From positions 372,001 through 436,000 of the forward strand of contig CAVWPS010000002.1 of NCBI GenBank assembly GCA_963756975.1: DNA of 64,000 nt, written 5' to 3'. Both the position numbers and the translations under genes were made by a program. Each line of letters opens with the position of its first letter. Within the stretch, counting starts at the first letter, position 1. This stretch comes from CAVRQM01 sp963756975. Lineage in GTDB: Bacteria; Pseudomonadota; Alphaproteobacteria; Acetobacterales; Acetobacteraceae. Positions 37,359 through 45,102 of this stretch are shown here, in pieces. Under the pieces are notes generated by a model, which was given only the letters and a program-made list of their open reading frames with translations, ran no database searches and had not been told where the DNA came from.

Positions 37359-37373
37359 GTTCGTCATTCGTTC
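37359..37373 (-). promoter_or_regulatory. LexA (SOS) box upstream of recA
   Basis: The plus strand reads GTTC-GTCATTC-GTTC, a perfect match to the alphaproteobacterial LexA site GTTC-N7-GTTC. It is 94 bases upstream of the recA start codon on the other strand and 305 bases from no other candidate gene start, so recA is the obvious target. Confidence 0.85.
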
Positions 37374-37395
37374 GTCAACGCTATCGAAATGAATG

Positions 37396-39054
37396 TCAGC
37401 CGCCCGAGCGCTCGACCAGCGCCGCCACCCGGCTGACCAGCTCGCCCAGCGAATACGGTTTCGGCAAGAACGCCATCGCCGGCCGGTCGGCGAGCGCGGT
37501 CCGCAACGACATCTCGGAGTAGCCCGACACCAGCAGCGCCGGCAGCCGGCCCATTCCGGCGCGCGCCCGCACGATCTCGACCAGCGCGGCACCGTCCATC
37601 CCCGGCATCACCATGTCGCTCACCATCGCGGCCAGCGGCGGCGCGTCGGCGGCCTCCGCGTCCAGCGCGGCGACCGCCGCCTCGGCCGATCCGGCGGCCA
37701 GGATGCGCCAGCCCTGCCGTGCCAAGGCGCGGGCGGCCAGCCGTCGCACCGGCTCCTCGTCGTCGACCAGCAGCACCGTCCGCCCGGCGGGCTCGACGGT
37801 TCCACGCGACACCGTGGTGACCTCCGGGACGCGCGGGATACTCAGTTCGGCCGTGCCGTCGATCGCCCGCAGCCAGATGCGGGCGCACGTCCCCTCGCCG
37901 GGCGTGCTCTCAAGGCCGATGAACCCGCCCGTCTGCCGCACGATCCCGTGCACGGTCGACAGGCCGAGCCCGCTGCCCCCCCGCTCCCGCCTTGTCGTGA
38001 AGAACGGGTCGAACACACGGCTCAGCACCTCGGGCGGCATGCCGGCCCCGGTGTCGCGCACCTCGATCGTGACCCAGCGGCCGGCGGGCACCGAATCCGC
38101 GCCGGCCTTCCGCGCGCGGTGCAGCACGACCGGGCGGCTGGTGATCCGCAGCACCCCGCCACCCGCCATCGCGTCGCGCGCGTTGACGGCGAGGTTGACC
38201 AGCACCTGATCGAGCTGCACCGGGTCGGCCTGCACCACCTGCCGCTCCGCCTCGCCTTCGGTGTCGAGTTCGAGGCGGACGGTGCTGCCGAGCAGCCGGC
38301 GCAGCATCCCGGACAGATCCGCGATCGCGGCCGGCACGCCCACCAGCCTCGGCTGCAGGGTCTGCTGACGGCCGAACGCGAGCAGCTGGCGCACCAACTG
38401 GCTGCCGCGCTCGGCCGCCGCGCGAATTTGCGCCGCGTCCTCGGCGACCTCGGCCGGAAGGCCCGCGCGCTCGGCGATCGCTTCGGCGGCGCCCAGGATC
38501 GCGGCCAGCAGATTGTTGAAATCGTGGGCGATGCCGCCGGCGAACTGGCCGAGCGCCTGCTGCTTCTGCGCCTGCGACAACTGCGCCTCGAGGTCGCGTT
38601 GCTGGCGCAGGTCGACCAGCCGCAGCAGCGCCCCCTGCGCCCGGGCGGGTGCCGCGCCAGCGGTCGCGGCCAGCGGCACCACGGTGACGGCGACCAGCGG
38701 CGCATCCCCGGCCGGCTCGGCGGCGGCGAGGCCGGCGCGAAATGGCGCCCTCGGCGGCCTCGGCGCGCCGCCGTGCAGCGCCGACAGGATTTCGGCCCAC
38801 AACGCGTCGCGCGTCTCCGGCGCGAACAGGTCCAGCACCGGCCGATGCCGCGCGACACTGAGCGGCAGCACGAGGTCGCGCGACGCCGCGTTGGCGCGCA
38901 CGATCCGGCCCGCGCGGTCGATCGCGATCAGCGCGCCGCCAGCGTGCTCCCATAGCAGCTCGGCCAGCGGGTCCAGCGCCGCCGCGCCCAGGCGGGGCAG
39001 CGCGCCCGGTTTTCTGCGCGCGTCACGCCAGCGCCGCCAGGCGCGCCGGATCAT
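37396..39054 (-). CDS. cckA: PAS-histidine kinase-receiver hybrid, CckA-like
   Basis: Hybrid kinase of 552 residues. A PAS-like domain (about 25-150) is followed by a DHp domain with the phosphorylated His in GQFAGGIAHDFNNLLAAI. The ATPase domain has NLAVNARDAM (N box), DTGAGM (G1) and GGSGLGLSTVHGIV (G2). A C-terminal receiver starts TVLLVDDEEPVRR, with Asp in MVSDMVMPGMDG and Lys in LPKPYS. The order and the H box resemble CckA, which feeds phosphate to CtrA in alphaproteobacteria. No membrane helices are obvious, unlike Caulobacter CckA. Its ATG overlaps the flhB stop (ATGA), so it is part of the flagellar operon. Confidence 0.75.
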   Translation of the reverse strand: MIRRAWRRWRDARRKPGALPRLGAAALDPLAELLWEHAGGALIAIDRAGRIVRANAASRDLVLPLSVARHRPVLDLFAPETRDALWAEILSALHGGAPRPPRAPFRAGLAAAEPAGDAPLVAVTVVPLAATAGAAPARAQGALLRLVDLRQQRDLEAQLSQAQKQQALGQFAGGIAHDFNNLLAAILGAAEAIAERAGLPAEVAEDAAQIRAAAERGSQLVRQLLAFGRQQTLQPRLVGVPAAIADLSGMLRRLLGSTVRLELDTEGEAERQVVQADPVQLDQVLVNLAVNARDAMAGGGVLRITSRPVVLHRARKAGADSVPAGRWVTIEVRDTGAGMPPEVLSRVFDPFFTTRRERGGSGLGLSTVHGIVRQTGGFIGLESTPGEGTCARIWLRAIDGTAELSIPRVPEVTTVSRGTVEPAGRTVLLVDDEEPVRRLAARALARQGWRILAAGSAEAAVAALDAEAADAPPLAAMVSDMVMPGMDGAALVEIVRARAGMGRLPALLVSGYSEMSLRTALADRPAMAFLPKPYSLGELVSRVAALVERSGG

Positions 39055-40118
39055 GCGGGCGGTGCCGGCGAAGCGTGCGGCGTCCGCATGCGCCAGACCA
39101 GCGCGATCAGCTCCGCCACCGCCGCGAACAGATCGGCCGGGATTTCCGCGTCGAGGTCCACCTTATAGAGGGCGCGCGCGAGCGGCGGGTTCGTGATCGT
39201 CGGCACCCGCGCCGCCGCCGCGGCCTCACGGATCAGGGCGGCCATCGCGTCGACCCCTTTCGCGACCACTTTCGGCGCCCCGCCGCCGCCGCGCGTGTAG
39301 GCGAGCGCCACCGCGTAGTGCGTCGGGTTCACCACCACCAGCGTCGCGGCCGGGACGGCGGCCATCATCCGCTGCCGTGCCCGTTGCATCCGCAACCGCC
39401 TGATCCGGGCCTTGATGCGGGGATCGCCGTCGGCGTCGCGCGCCTCGTCCCGGATCTCCTGCTTGCTCATCCGCGTCTGGGCGGCATGGCGGCGGCGCAC
39501 CCGGAACAGGTCGGCGGCCGCGATGAAGCCCTGCACCAGCAGCACGGCCAGCAGCGTCCGCAGCGTCAGCGTCAGCAGGTCGGCGGCGAGCGAGCCCGCA
39601 TCCTCCGGCCGGCCCGAAGCCCAGGGCCACCGCCCGCCGCCGCGCCATGCCCAGGACACGGCGACCGACAGCAGCGCGAATTTTGTCATCGCACCGCCGA
39701 CCCGGCCGAGGGCGGCGACAGAAATAAGGCGGACGATGCCGGATTTTGGGCTGATCCGCGAGAAGTCCGGCGCGATGGCGGCCATCCGTGCGAACGGCCC
39801 GATCTGTCCCACGACGGCGATTACGCCGGTTGCGGCCATTGCAGCCGTGACCACCGCCGCGACCGGCAACCCCGCGCGCCCGGCCAGCGCGAACGCCTGC
39901 GTTGCACTCAGCTCGTCCGCGCGTGACAGGATCGCCGCCAAAGCGACGGCGGTGTCGCGGCACAATCCCGGCAGCACGGTCGAAAACAGCCCCGCCGCCA
40001 CGGCCAGCGAGAGCGCGAGCGACACCTCGCGCGACAACGCGACCTGCCCGGCCTCACGCGCGCGTTGCAGCCGGCGCGGTGTCGCGGGCTCGGTCCGGCC
40101 CTCGTCGCCCTCGGCCAC
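39051..40118 (-). CDS. flhB: Flagellar export gate protein FlhB
   Basis: Inner-membrane component of the flagellar type III export gate, 355 residues, controlling the switch from rod/hook to filament substrates. It begins with the cytoplasmic motif EPATPRRLQRAREAGQVALS and has four membrane segments. The self-cleavage site is the NPTH in VVNPTHYAVAL. The C-terminal domain includes AREAAAAARVPTITNPPLARALY. It lies between fliR and cckA, with a four-base overlap to the latter. Confidence 0.95.
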   Translation of the reverse strand: MAEGDEGRTEPATPRRLQRAREAGQVALSREVSLALSLAVAAGLFSTVLPGLCRDTAVALAAILSRADELSATQAFALAGRAGLPVAAVVTAAMAATGVIAVVGQIGPFARMAAIAPDFSRISPKSGIVRLISVAALGRVGGAMTKFALLSVAVSWAWRGGGRWPWASGRPEDAGSLAADLLTLTLRTLLAVLLVQGFIAAADLFRVRRRHAAQTRMSKQEIRDEARDADGDPRIKARIRRLRMQRARQRMMAAVPAATLVVVNPTHYAVALAYTRGGGGAPKVVAKGVDAMAALIREAAAAARVPTITNPPLARALYKVDLDAEIPADLFAAVAELIALVWRMRTPHASPAPPA

Positions 40119-40121
40119 CGG

Positions 40122-40901
40122 TCAGCCGCCCGGCAACGCGGCGAACAGCCCGCTCGCCGCGCTCCGCCACGCGATCAGGATGCCGCCGCCGAGCAGCGCG
40201 ACCAGGGCGAGGCCGCCGAGGATCGGGCCGGCCGACAGCGCCTGCCCCACGCCGAGCGGGGCGGCGACACGGCCGGCCAGCGCGATGGCGAATTGGGCCA
40301 GCACGCCCGCGAGCAGGAACGGGGCGGACAGCCGGACCGCGACGGCGACGCACGCGGTCGCCGCCGCCAGCACCGCGGGCCACGCTTGTGCGGACGGCAG
40401 CAATGCCCCCGGCGCGATCACGTCGTACGAGCCGCGCAACGCCGTCAGCGGGGCCGCGTACAATCCGGACGCGAGCAGGACGACCGGGGCCGCGACCGTG
40501 AACAGCCGGCCGAGTGCCGCGTTCTGCGTGCCGAGCGCCGGATCCTGCTGCAGCACGCTCGACAGCCCGGTCGCGAGCGCCATCACCTGCCCGGCCGTGG
40601 TCAGCGCCAGAATGACCAGCCGCGACAGGAAGCCGATGAACAGGCCGGTCACGATCTCGGCCGCGACCATCGCGGCCACGCGCGGGATGCCGGACGGGAT
40701 GGCCGGCATGATCCCGAGCAACCCGGGCAGCAGCAACGCCGTCAACGCCAGCACGAACCCCATGCGCACGGTGGACGGCACCTCGGCCTCGCCGATCAGC
40801 GGCAGGCTCATGCAGGCGCAACCGATCCTCGCCACGACCAGCGCCGCGCCAAAAGCCCAGTCCGGGAGTTGCGCCAGCAGCGCCGGGTCGATCGCGCCCA
40901 T
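40122..40901 (-). CDS. fliR: Flagellar export gate protein FliR
   Basis: Polytopic membrane protein of 259 residues that forms the export gate with FliP and FliQ. About six hydrophobic segments are visible. Conserved bits are VARIGCACMSLPLIGEAEVP at the first segment and MVAAEIVTGLFIGFLSRLV in the middle. It is placed fliQ-fliR-flhB, the usual order, with five bases to fliQ and three to flhB. Confidence 0.92.
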   Translation of the reverse strand: MGAIDPALLAQLPDWAFGAALVVARIGCACMSLPLIGEAEVPSTVRMGFVLALTALLLPGLLGIMPAIPSGIPRVAAMVAAEIVTGLFIGFLSRLVILALTTAGQVMALATGLSSVLQQDPALGTQNAALGRLFTVAAPVVLLASGLYAAPLTALRGSYDVIAPGALLPSAQAWPAVLAAATACVAVAVRLSAPFLLAGVLAQFAIALAGRVAAPLGVGQALSAGPILGGLALVALLGGGILIAWRSAASGLFAALPGG

Positions 40902-40906
40902 AAAAC

Positions 40907-41179
40907 TCAGCTGCCGCCGATGACGATCAGGCGGTCGAACAGCATTTGCGTGAAGCTGCGCAGGGTCGCGACCATGAACGGGCCGAGCATGGCCAGTGCG
41001 GCCGCGACCGCCGCGACTTTCGGGACGAACGCCAGCGTCTGCTCGCTGATCTGCGTCACCGCCTGCAGCACGCTGACCAGCAGCCCGACGATCAGGGCGG
41101 CCAGCAGCGGTATGGCCCCCAGTTTCAGCACGACGATGAACGCCGCCCGCAGCAGGCCGCCGATCTCCGTCTCCGTCAT
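40907..41179 (-). CDS. fliQ: Flagellar export gate protein FliQ
   Basis: Small gate protein of 90 residues with two membrane helices. LKLGAIPLLAALIVGLLVSV and LQAVTQISEQTLAFVPKVAA carry the family pattern (GLxVSxxQAxTQIxExTLxFxPK). Its ATG shares one base with the fliE stop. Confidence 0.95.
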   Translation of the reverse strand: MTETEIGGLLRAAFIVVLKLGAIPLLAALIVGLLVSVLQAVTQISEQTLAFVPKVAAVAAALAMLGPFMVATLRSFTQMLFDRLIVIGGS

Positions 41180-41487
41180 CAGATCGGCATCCGCATGATG
41201 TCCTGGTACGCGGCGACCACCTTGTCGCGGATGGCGACCGTGGTCTGCAGCGCCAGCTCCGCGCGGCTCACGGCGCTCACGACGTCGGTCAGGCTGCCAT
41301 GGCCCGCGATCGCCTCGGTGGCCCGGCTTTCGGCGGTGCGCGCGGTGTCCACGGCGCCGCCGATCGCCCGGCCCAGCGCCTCGCCGAACCCGCCGCCCGC
41401 GCCGGATACGTTCGCCGTGTCGCTGTAGGCGCGCGCGGCCTGCGTGGCCGAGACGGCACCGGACGGCATGACGGTCAGCGTCGGCAT
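41179..41487 (-). CDS. fliE: Flagellar hook-basal body protein FliE
   Basis: Adaptor of 102 residues between the MS ring and the rod. The C-terminal half carries the conserved SRAELALQTTVAIRDKVVAA followed by YQDIMRMPI, which matches FliE tails. It lies between flgC (6 bases) and fliQ in an operon of proximal basal-body genes. Confidence 0.92.
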   Translation of the reverse strand: MPTLTVMPSGAVSATQAARAYSDTANVSGAGGGFGEALGRAIGGAVDTARTAESRATEAIAGHGSLTDVVSAVSRAELALQTTVAIRDKVVAAYQDIMRMPI

Positions 41488-41493
41488 GTCCCG

Positions 41494-41904
41494 CTACCCG
41501 CGCAACAGGTCGAGCGTGCGCGACAGGATGCCGCGCGTCGCCTGCACCACGGCCACGTTGGCCGCGTAGCCGCGCTCGGCCGCGCGCATGTCCATGCTTT
41601 CGACGAACGGGTCGACGTTCGGCATTTTGACGTAGCCCCGCGCGTCGGCCGCCGGATGCGACGGATCGTATTTCAGTGGCGCCGCCCCCGCCGCTTCCGA
41701 CACACGGGCGACCGCCACCGTCGAGACGCCGCTCGCGGCATCGAGCCGGTCGGCGAACGTGACGACGCGGCGACGGTACGCGGGGGCTCCGGGCGCGCTG
41801 CCGGTGCTGTCGGCGTTGGCGATGTTTTCGGCCACCACGCGCAGCCGCGCCGCCTGCGCCTGCATCCCGCTCGCCGCGATTTTGAGTGCCGCGTCCATGT
41901 CCAT
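41494..41904 (-). CDS. flgC: Flagellar proximal rod protein FlgC
   Basis: Rod protein of 136 residues. The N-terminus AALKIAASGMQAQAARLRVV followed by AENIANADST is the axial-protein signature, and the C-terminus MRAAERGYAANVAVVQATRG is the matching heptad region. YVKMPNVDPFVESMDMRA is specific to FlgC. It follows flgB by 15 bases. Confidence 0.95.
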   Translation of the reverse strand: MDMDAALKIAASGMQAQAARLRVVAENIANADSTGSAPGAPAYRRRVVTFADRLDAASGVSTVAVARVSEAAGAAPLKYDPSHPAADARGYVKMPNVDPFVESMDMRAAERGYAANVAVVQATRGILSRTLDLLRG

Positions 41905-41919
41905 CGCCGGTTCCCCTGC

Positions 41920-42297
41920 TCAGTGGCCGAGCGCGGTACGGAACATGCCGAGCCAGCTATGGTACAGACCGGCCGTCAGCGCATGCGCGTCGTCTGTGTC
42001 GGCGAGTTCCTGCATCTGCTGGTCGAGCGTCACCGCGTTGCCGTCCGGCGCGCGCTCGCTCGCCACTGCACCGACGGCCACGCCCGGTGAAATCGTGCCG
42101 GCCATGTGCGCGGGATCGGTCACGGCCGGCGACAACGTCGCGCGCGACAACGCGGCACCGAACGGAGCGACGTCGCGGGCGCGGTAGCCGGGCGTGTCGA
42201 CGTTCGCGACATTGGCCGCGAGCACCGTCTGCCGCCGGTCGATCCAGGCGAGCCGTCTGTCGGCCAGCGCGAAAAGCGGGATGTCCGAAATATCCAT
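41920..42297 (-). CDS. flgB: Flagellar proximal rod protein FlgB
   Basis: Rod protein of 125 residues starting MDISDIPLFALADRRLAWID; the axial signature is QTVLAANVANVDTPGYRARD. I used the ATG at 42297; an in-frame GTG two codons upstream (42303) is an alternative. It opens the minus-strand operon flgB-flgC-fliE-fliQ-fliR-flhB-cckA. A motif shared with the serralysin leader lies 28 bases upstream. It is divergent from the fliOP group. Confidence 0.9.
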   Translation of the reverse strand: MDISDIPLFALADRRLAWIDRRQTVLAANVANVDTPGYRARDVAPFGAALSRATLSPAVTDPAHMAGTISPGVAVGAVASERAPDGNAVTLDQQMQELADTDDAHALTAGLYHSWLGMFRTALGH

Positions 42298-42392
42298 GGC
42301 CACCGTTTGAGCACGCGTTCGTCGCCAAGACGTTAAGATGCCGCCGCCGGGACATTCATCTTTCCTCAACTTCTATGTGATCCGTTCCGGGC

Positions 42393-42656
42393 ATGTTCTC
42401 GCCCCCCACGGACCCGCGCCTGGAAAACCTGCTCGGCGAGGCGCGCTCGATCGAGGCGACGCTGGCCGCCGCCGCCGCGTTGCTCGATGCCGGCCGCAGG
42501 GTCGACATGACAGGGCTCGATCAGCGGACCGGCCGGCTGTGCGCGCAGGGCCTCGATCTGCCGCCGGACGAAGGGGCGCGGCTGCGGCCCGCGCTGCTCG
42601 CTCTGCGCGATAGCCTCGACACTGTCGCCGGACGCCTGAAGGGCGCGCCACGATGA
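42393..42656 (+). CDS. Small flagellar-cluster protein of unknown function
   Basis: An 87-residue protein with no signal peptide or membrane segment. It looks helical, with alanine- and leucine-rich heptads (LGEARSIEATLAAAAALLDA and LRPALLALRDSLDTVAGRL). It opens the plus-strand group with fliO and fliP and overlaps fliO by four bases. That position and the helical make-up could suit an export chaperone or regulator, but I do not recognise it. Confidence 0.7.
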   Translation: MFSPPTDPRLENLLGEARSIEATLAAAAALLDAGRRVDMTGLDQRTGRLCAQGLDLPPDEGARLRPALLALRDSLDTVAGRLKGAPR

Positions 42657-42847
42657 TTCTCGCCCGCCTGTTCGCCGCGTGGCGCGCGCGGCTCGGCACG
42701 CCGTCGGGGCGGCTTGCGGTCGCCGACGCGCTCGCGCTCGACCCGCGACGAAAACTGCTGCTGGTCCGCGCCGACGACCGGCATGTGCTGCTGCTGGTCG
42801 GCGGCGCGCAGGATGTCGTGGTCGGCTGGCTGCCGGCACCGCCATGA
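42653..42847 (+). CDS. fliO: Short FliO-like flagellar biosynthesis protein
   Basis: A 64-residue protein that covers only the cytoplasmic domain of FliO. RLAVADALALDPRRKLLLVR and HVLLLVGGAQDVVVGWL match the conserved core of FliO/FliZ. The N-terminal membrane helix usual in FliO is absent or reduced to MILARLFAAWRARLG. It overlaps the gene before it by four bases and fliP after it by four bases, the expected place for fliO. FliO helps FliP assemble into the export gate. Confidence 0.7.
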   Translation: MILARLFAAWRARLGTPSGRLAVADALALDPRRKLLLVRADDRHVLLLVGGAQDVVVGWLPAPP

Positions 42848-43572
42848 AGTGGCTGCTGCTCGCGGCGTTGTTGCTGATCGCGCCCGAAGCCCACGCGCAG
42901 GCGATCTCGATCGACATGGGCACGGCCGGCGCGCCGGGTGCCACGGCACGGCTGGTGCAGCTGACCGCGCTGCTGACGATCCTGTCGCTGGCGCCGTCGC
43001 TGCTGGTGCTGATGACCGCCTTCACGCGCATCGTCATCGTGCTGTCGCTGCTGCGCGCCGCGATCGGGGCGCAGGGCGCGCCGCCCAACACGGTGCTGAT
43101 CGGGGTCGCGCTGTTCCTGACGTTCTTCGTCATGCAGCCGGTGCTCGATCAGGCGTGGCAGACCGGGCTGATGCCGATGATGGATGGCCGCGTCGGGGAG
43201 CTGGACGGCCTGAAACTCGCCGCCGAACCGTTCCGGAAATTCATGCTGGCCAACGCGCGGCCGGACGATCTGCGGCTGTTCCTCGGCCTCGGCCACATGA
43301 CCGACCCCGCGACGGCGGCCGACACGCCGTGGCGCGCCCTGGTGCCCGGATTCGTGCTCGGCGAACTGCGCCGCGCGTTCGAGATGGGGTTCGTCGTCTA
43401 CCTGCCGTTCCTGGTCATCGACCTGGTGGTGGCGAGCGTCCTGATGAGCCTGGGCATGATGATGCTGCCGCCGGCCGCGATCTCGCTGCCGCTAAAACTG
43501 ATCTTCTTCGTGCTGGTCGACGGCTGGCGGCTGGTGTCCGGCTCGCTCGTGCAAAGCTTCGCGCCGGGCTAG
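42844..43572 (+). CDS. fliP: Flagellar export gate protein FliP
   Basis: Membrane protein of 242 residues at the core of the export gate. It starts with a cleavable signal peptide (MKWLLLAALLLIAPEAHA). Signatures are VLMTAFTRIVIVLSLLRAAI, VALFLTFFVMQPVLDQAW and GFVVYLPFLVIDLVVASVL. The ending SLPLKLIFFVLVDGWRLVSG is near-invariant in FliP. Its TAG overlaps the stop of the convergent speE. Confidence 0.96.
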   Translation: MKWLLLAALLLIAPEAHAQAISIDMGTAGAPGATARLVQLTALLTILSLAPSLLVLMTAFTRIVIVLSLLRAAIGAQGAPPNTVLIGVALFLTFFVMQPVLDQAWQTGLMPMMDGRVGELDGLKLAAEPFRKFMLANARPDDLRLFLGLGHMTDPATAADTPWRALVPGFVLGELRRAFEMGFVVYLPFLVIDLVVASVLMSLGMMMLPPAAISLPLKLIFFVLVDGWRLVSGSLVQSFAPG

Positions 43573-44425
43573 GGCGAGCGCAGCGCGTCGGCGATGTAGG
43601 GCGGCAACGCGAACGACGCCGCATGCACCGAAGGCGACCAGTATCGCGTCGTGCGCCAAGATCCCAGCGTCGGTCGCGCGCTTCTCGATCGTCGCGACAT
43701 CGACCGTCGGTGCCGCGTCGCCCGCGATGCCGAGCGCCATGAACCCGCCGACATAGGTCGGCACCGCCGCGACATACGCGCCGACGTGCTTGAAATGCCG
43801 CGCCCGGATGGCGGACGTGTCGCGCAGCTCGTCCGCCTGCATGAACGGCACGCCGCACTGGTTCACGATCAGCCCGCCCGGCCGCAAGATGCGCGCCGTG
43901 TCGGCGTAGAACGCATCCGAAAACAGCGCCTCGCCCGGCCCGGCCGGATCGGTGCTGTCGACGACGATGACATCGACGCTGTCCGTCGCCGCGTCACGAA
44001 CGTAGGCGATGCCGTCGCCGACGATCACGTTCGCCCGCTTGTCGTCCCACGCGTCGCCGCCGATCGCCGGCAGGTGTTCGCGCGCGAGGCGGATCACGAC
44101 GCCGTCGATCTCGACCATCGTCACGCGCTCGACACCGCGATGCTGCAGCACCCGCCGCAGCACGCCGCCATCGCCGGCGCCGACGATCAGACACGTCGCG
44201 CGCCGCCCCGTGCGCGATCAGGGGCACATGCGCGATCATCTCCTGGTAGACGAACTCGTCGCGCTCGGTGATTTGCACGACACCGTCGAGCAGCATGACG
44301 CGGCCGTGGCCGGCGCTGTCGAACACGACGATGTCCTGAAATTCGCTTGTTTGCCGCGCGATCTCCCGCACGACGCGGAAGCGCTGGCCCCACTCCGGAT
44401 ACAGCGTCTCGTCGATCCAGGTCAT
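43569..44425 (-). pseudogene. speE: Spermidine synthase with two one-base frameshifts
   Basis: Polyamine aminopropyltransferase of about 284 residues, read in three frames. The N-terminus MTWIDETLYPEWGQRFRV and ITERDEFVYQEMIAHVPL are in one frame. The SAM-binding part CLIVGAGDGGVLRR, the catalytic-site segment VIVVDSTDPAGPGEALFS and the middle are in a second. The C-terminus HAASFALPPYIADALRSP is in a third. Breaks lie in the C run at 44206-44209 and near 43650. Each is repaired by dropping one base, giving IAHGRRATCLIVG and LAHTRYWSPSVHAASF. It would add an aminopropyl group to putrescine, using decarboxylated SAM made by SpeD, whose gene is 67 bases upstream. Confidence 0.78.
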
Positions 44426-44492
44426 CGCACGCTCCACAAACGAAAACGGGCCGGAGCTTGCGCCCCGGCCCGCCATTCAACTCAAGCCGAAA

Positions 44493-44951
44493 TCAGAACA
44501 CCCGGCCGCGCCGCTGCTCGTCGAGGTCGATCCGCGCCGGACCGAACGCGCGCTGCAGCACCGGAATCGCCAGATGCGGATCGCACTCGCCGCACATGAA
44601 GATGTCCACCGCCGCGAAATCGCGCTCCGGCCACGTGTGGATCGAGATATGACTCTCGGCCAGCACGACCACGCCCGACACGCCGCCATTGGGCGTGAAG
44701 TGGTGGAAATGGCTGTGCAGGATCGTCGCCCCGGCCGTCACCGCGCCTTCGCGCAATGCGGCGTCGATATGTGCCGGGTCGGCCAGATTGGTCGCCCCCC
44801 ACAAATCGATCAGCAGGTGCGTGCCGGCGAACCTCATGCCGTCACGCTCGACAAAATAATCCTTCTCCTCGGCCCCGACCGAGAAGAGTTCGTTAGTCTG
44901 GTTCACGCTCGGAAATTCCGAGACCATCCCCAGTGGCGTGAGTGCGTTCAT
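44493..44951 (-). CDS. speD: S-adenosylmethionine decarboxylase proenzyme
   Basis: Pyruvoyl enzyme precursor of 152 residues. The self-cleavage serine is in LAESHISIHTWPE, and the proton-donor Cys in FMCGECDPHLA. GTHLLIDLWGATNL is the usual N-terminal core. It makes decarboxylated SAM for the aminopropyl transfer carried out by SpeE, whose gene follows. The ATG at 44951 has GGAGGGGG just upstream; the frame runs open further but without another site. No membrane segment. Confidence 0.93.
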   Translation of the reverse strand: MNALTPLGMVSEFPSVNQTNELFSVGAEEKDYFVERDGMRFAGTHLLIDLWGATNLADPAHIDAALREGAVTAGATILHSHFHHFTPNGGVSGVVVLAESHISIHTWPERDFAAVDIFMCGECDPHLAIPVLQRAFGPARIDLDEQRRGRVF

Positions 44952-45102
44952 CGCACATCCCCCTCCAACCAGTAGACGGCCTGTTGGGCCACGCACCGCA
45001 TGTGCGCGCCCCCAGGGGCCAAGACGGCGGAAGATGGTGAAAAGACCGGACGCGCGCAAGTGAAACCTGCGAGGGCCTGCCCTGCTCCCCCAAGCGCGGA
45101 TT

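Noticed and set aside
43569..44425. Programmed +1 frameshifting in speE
   Set aside because: Two shifts in one gene without slippery-site or stop-codon context, and similar single-base breaks in five other genes, make a shared technical cause more likely.
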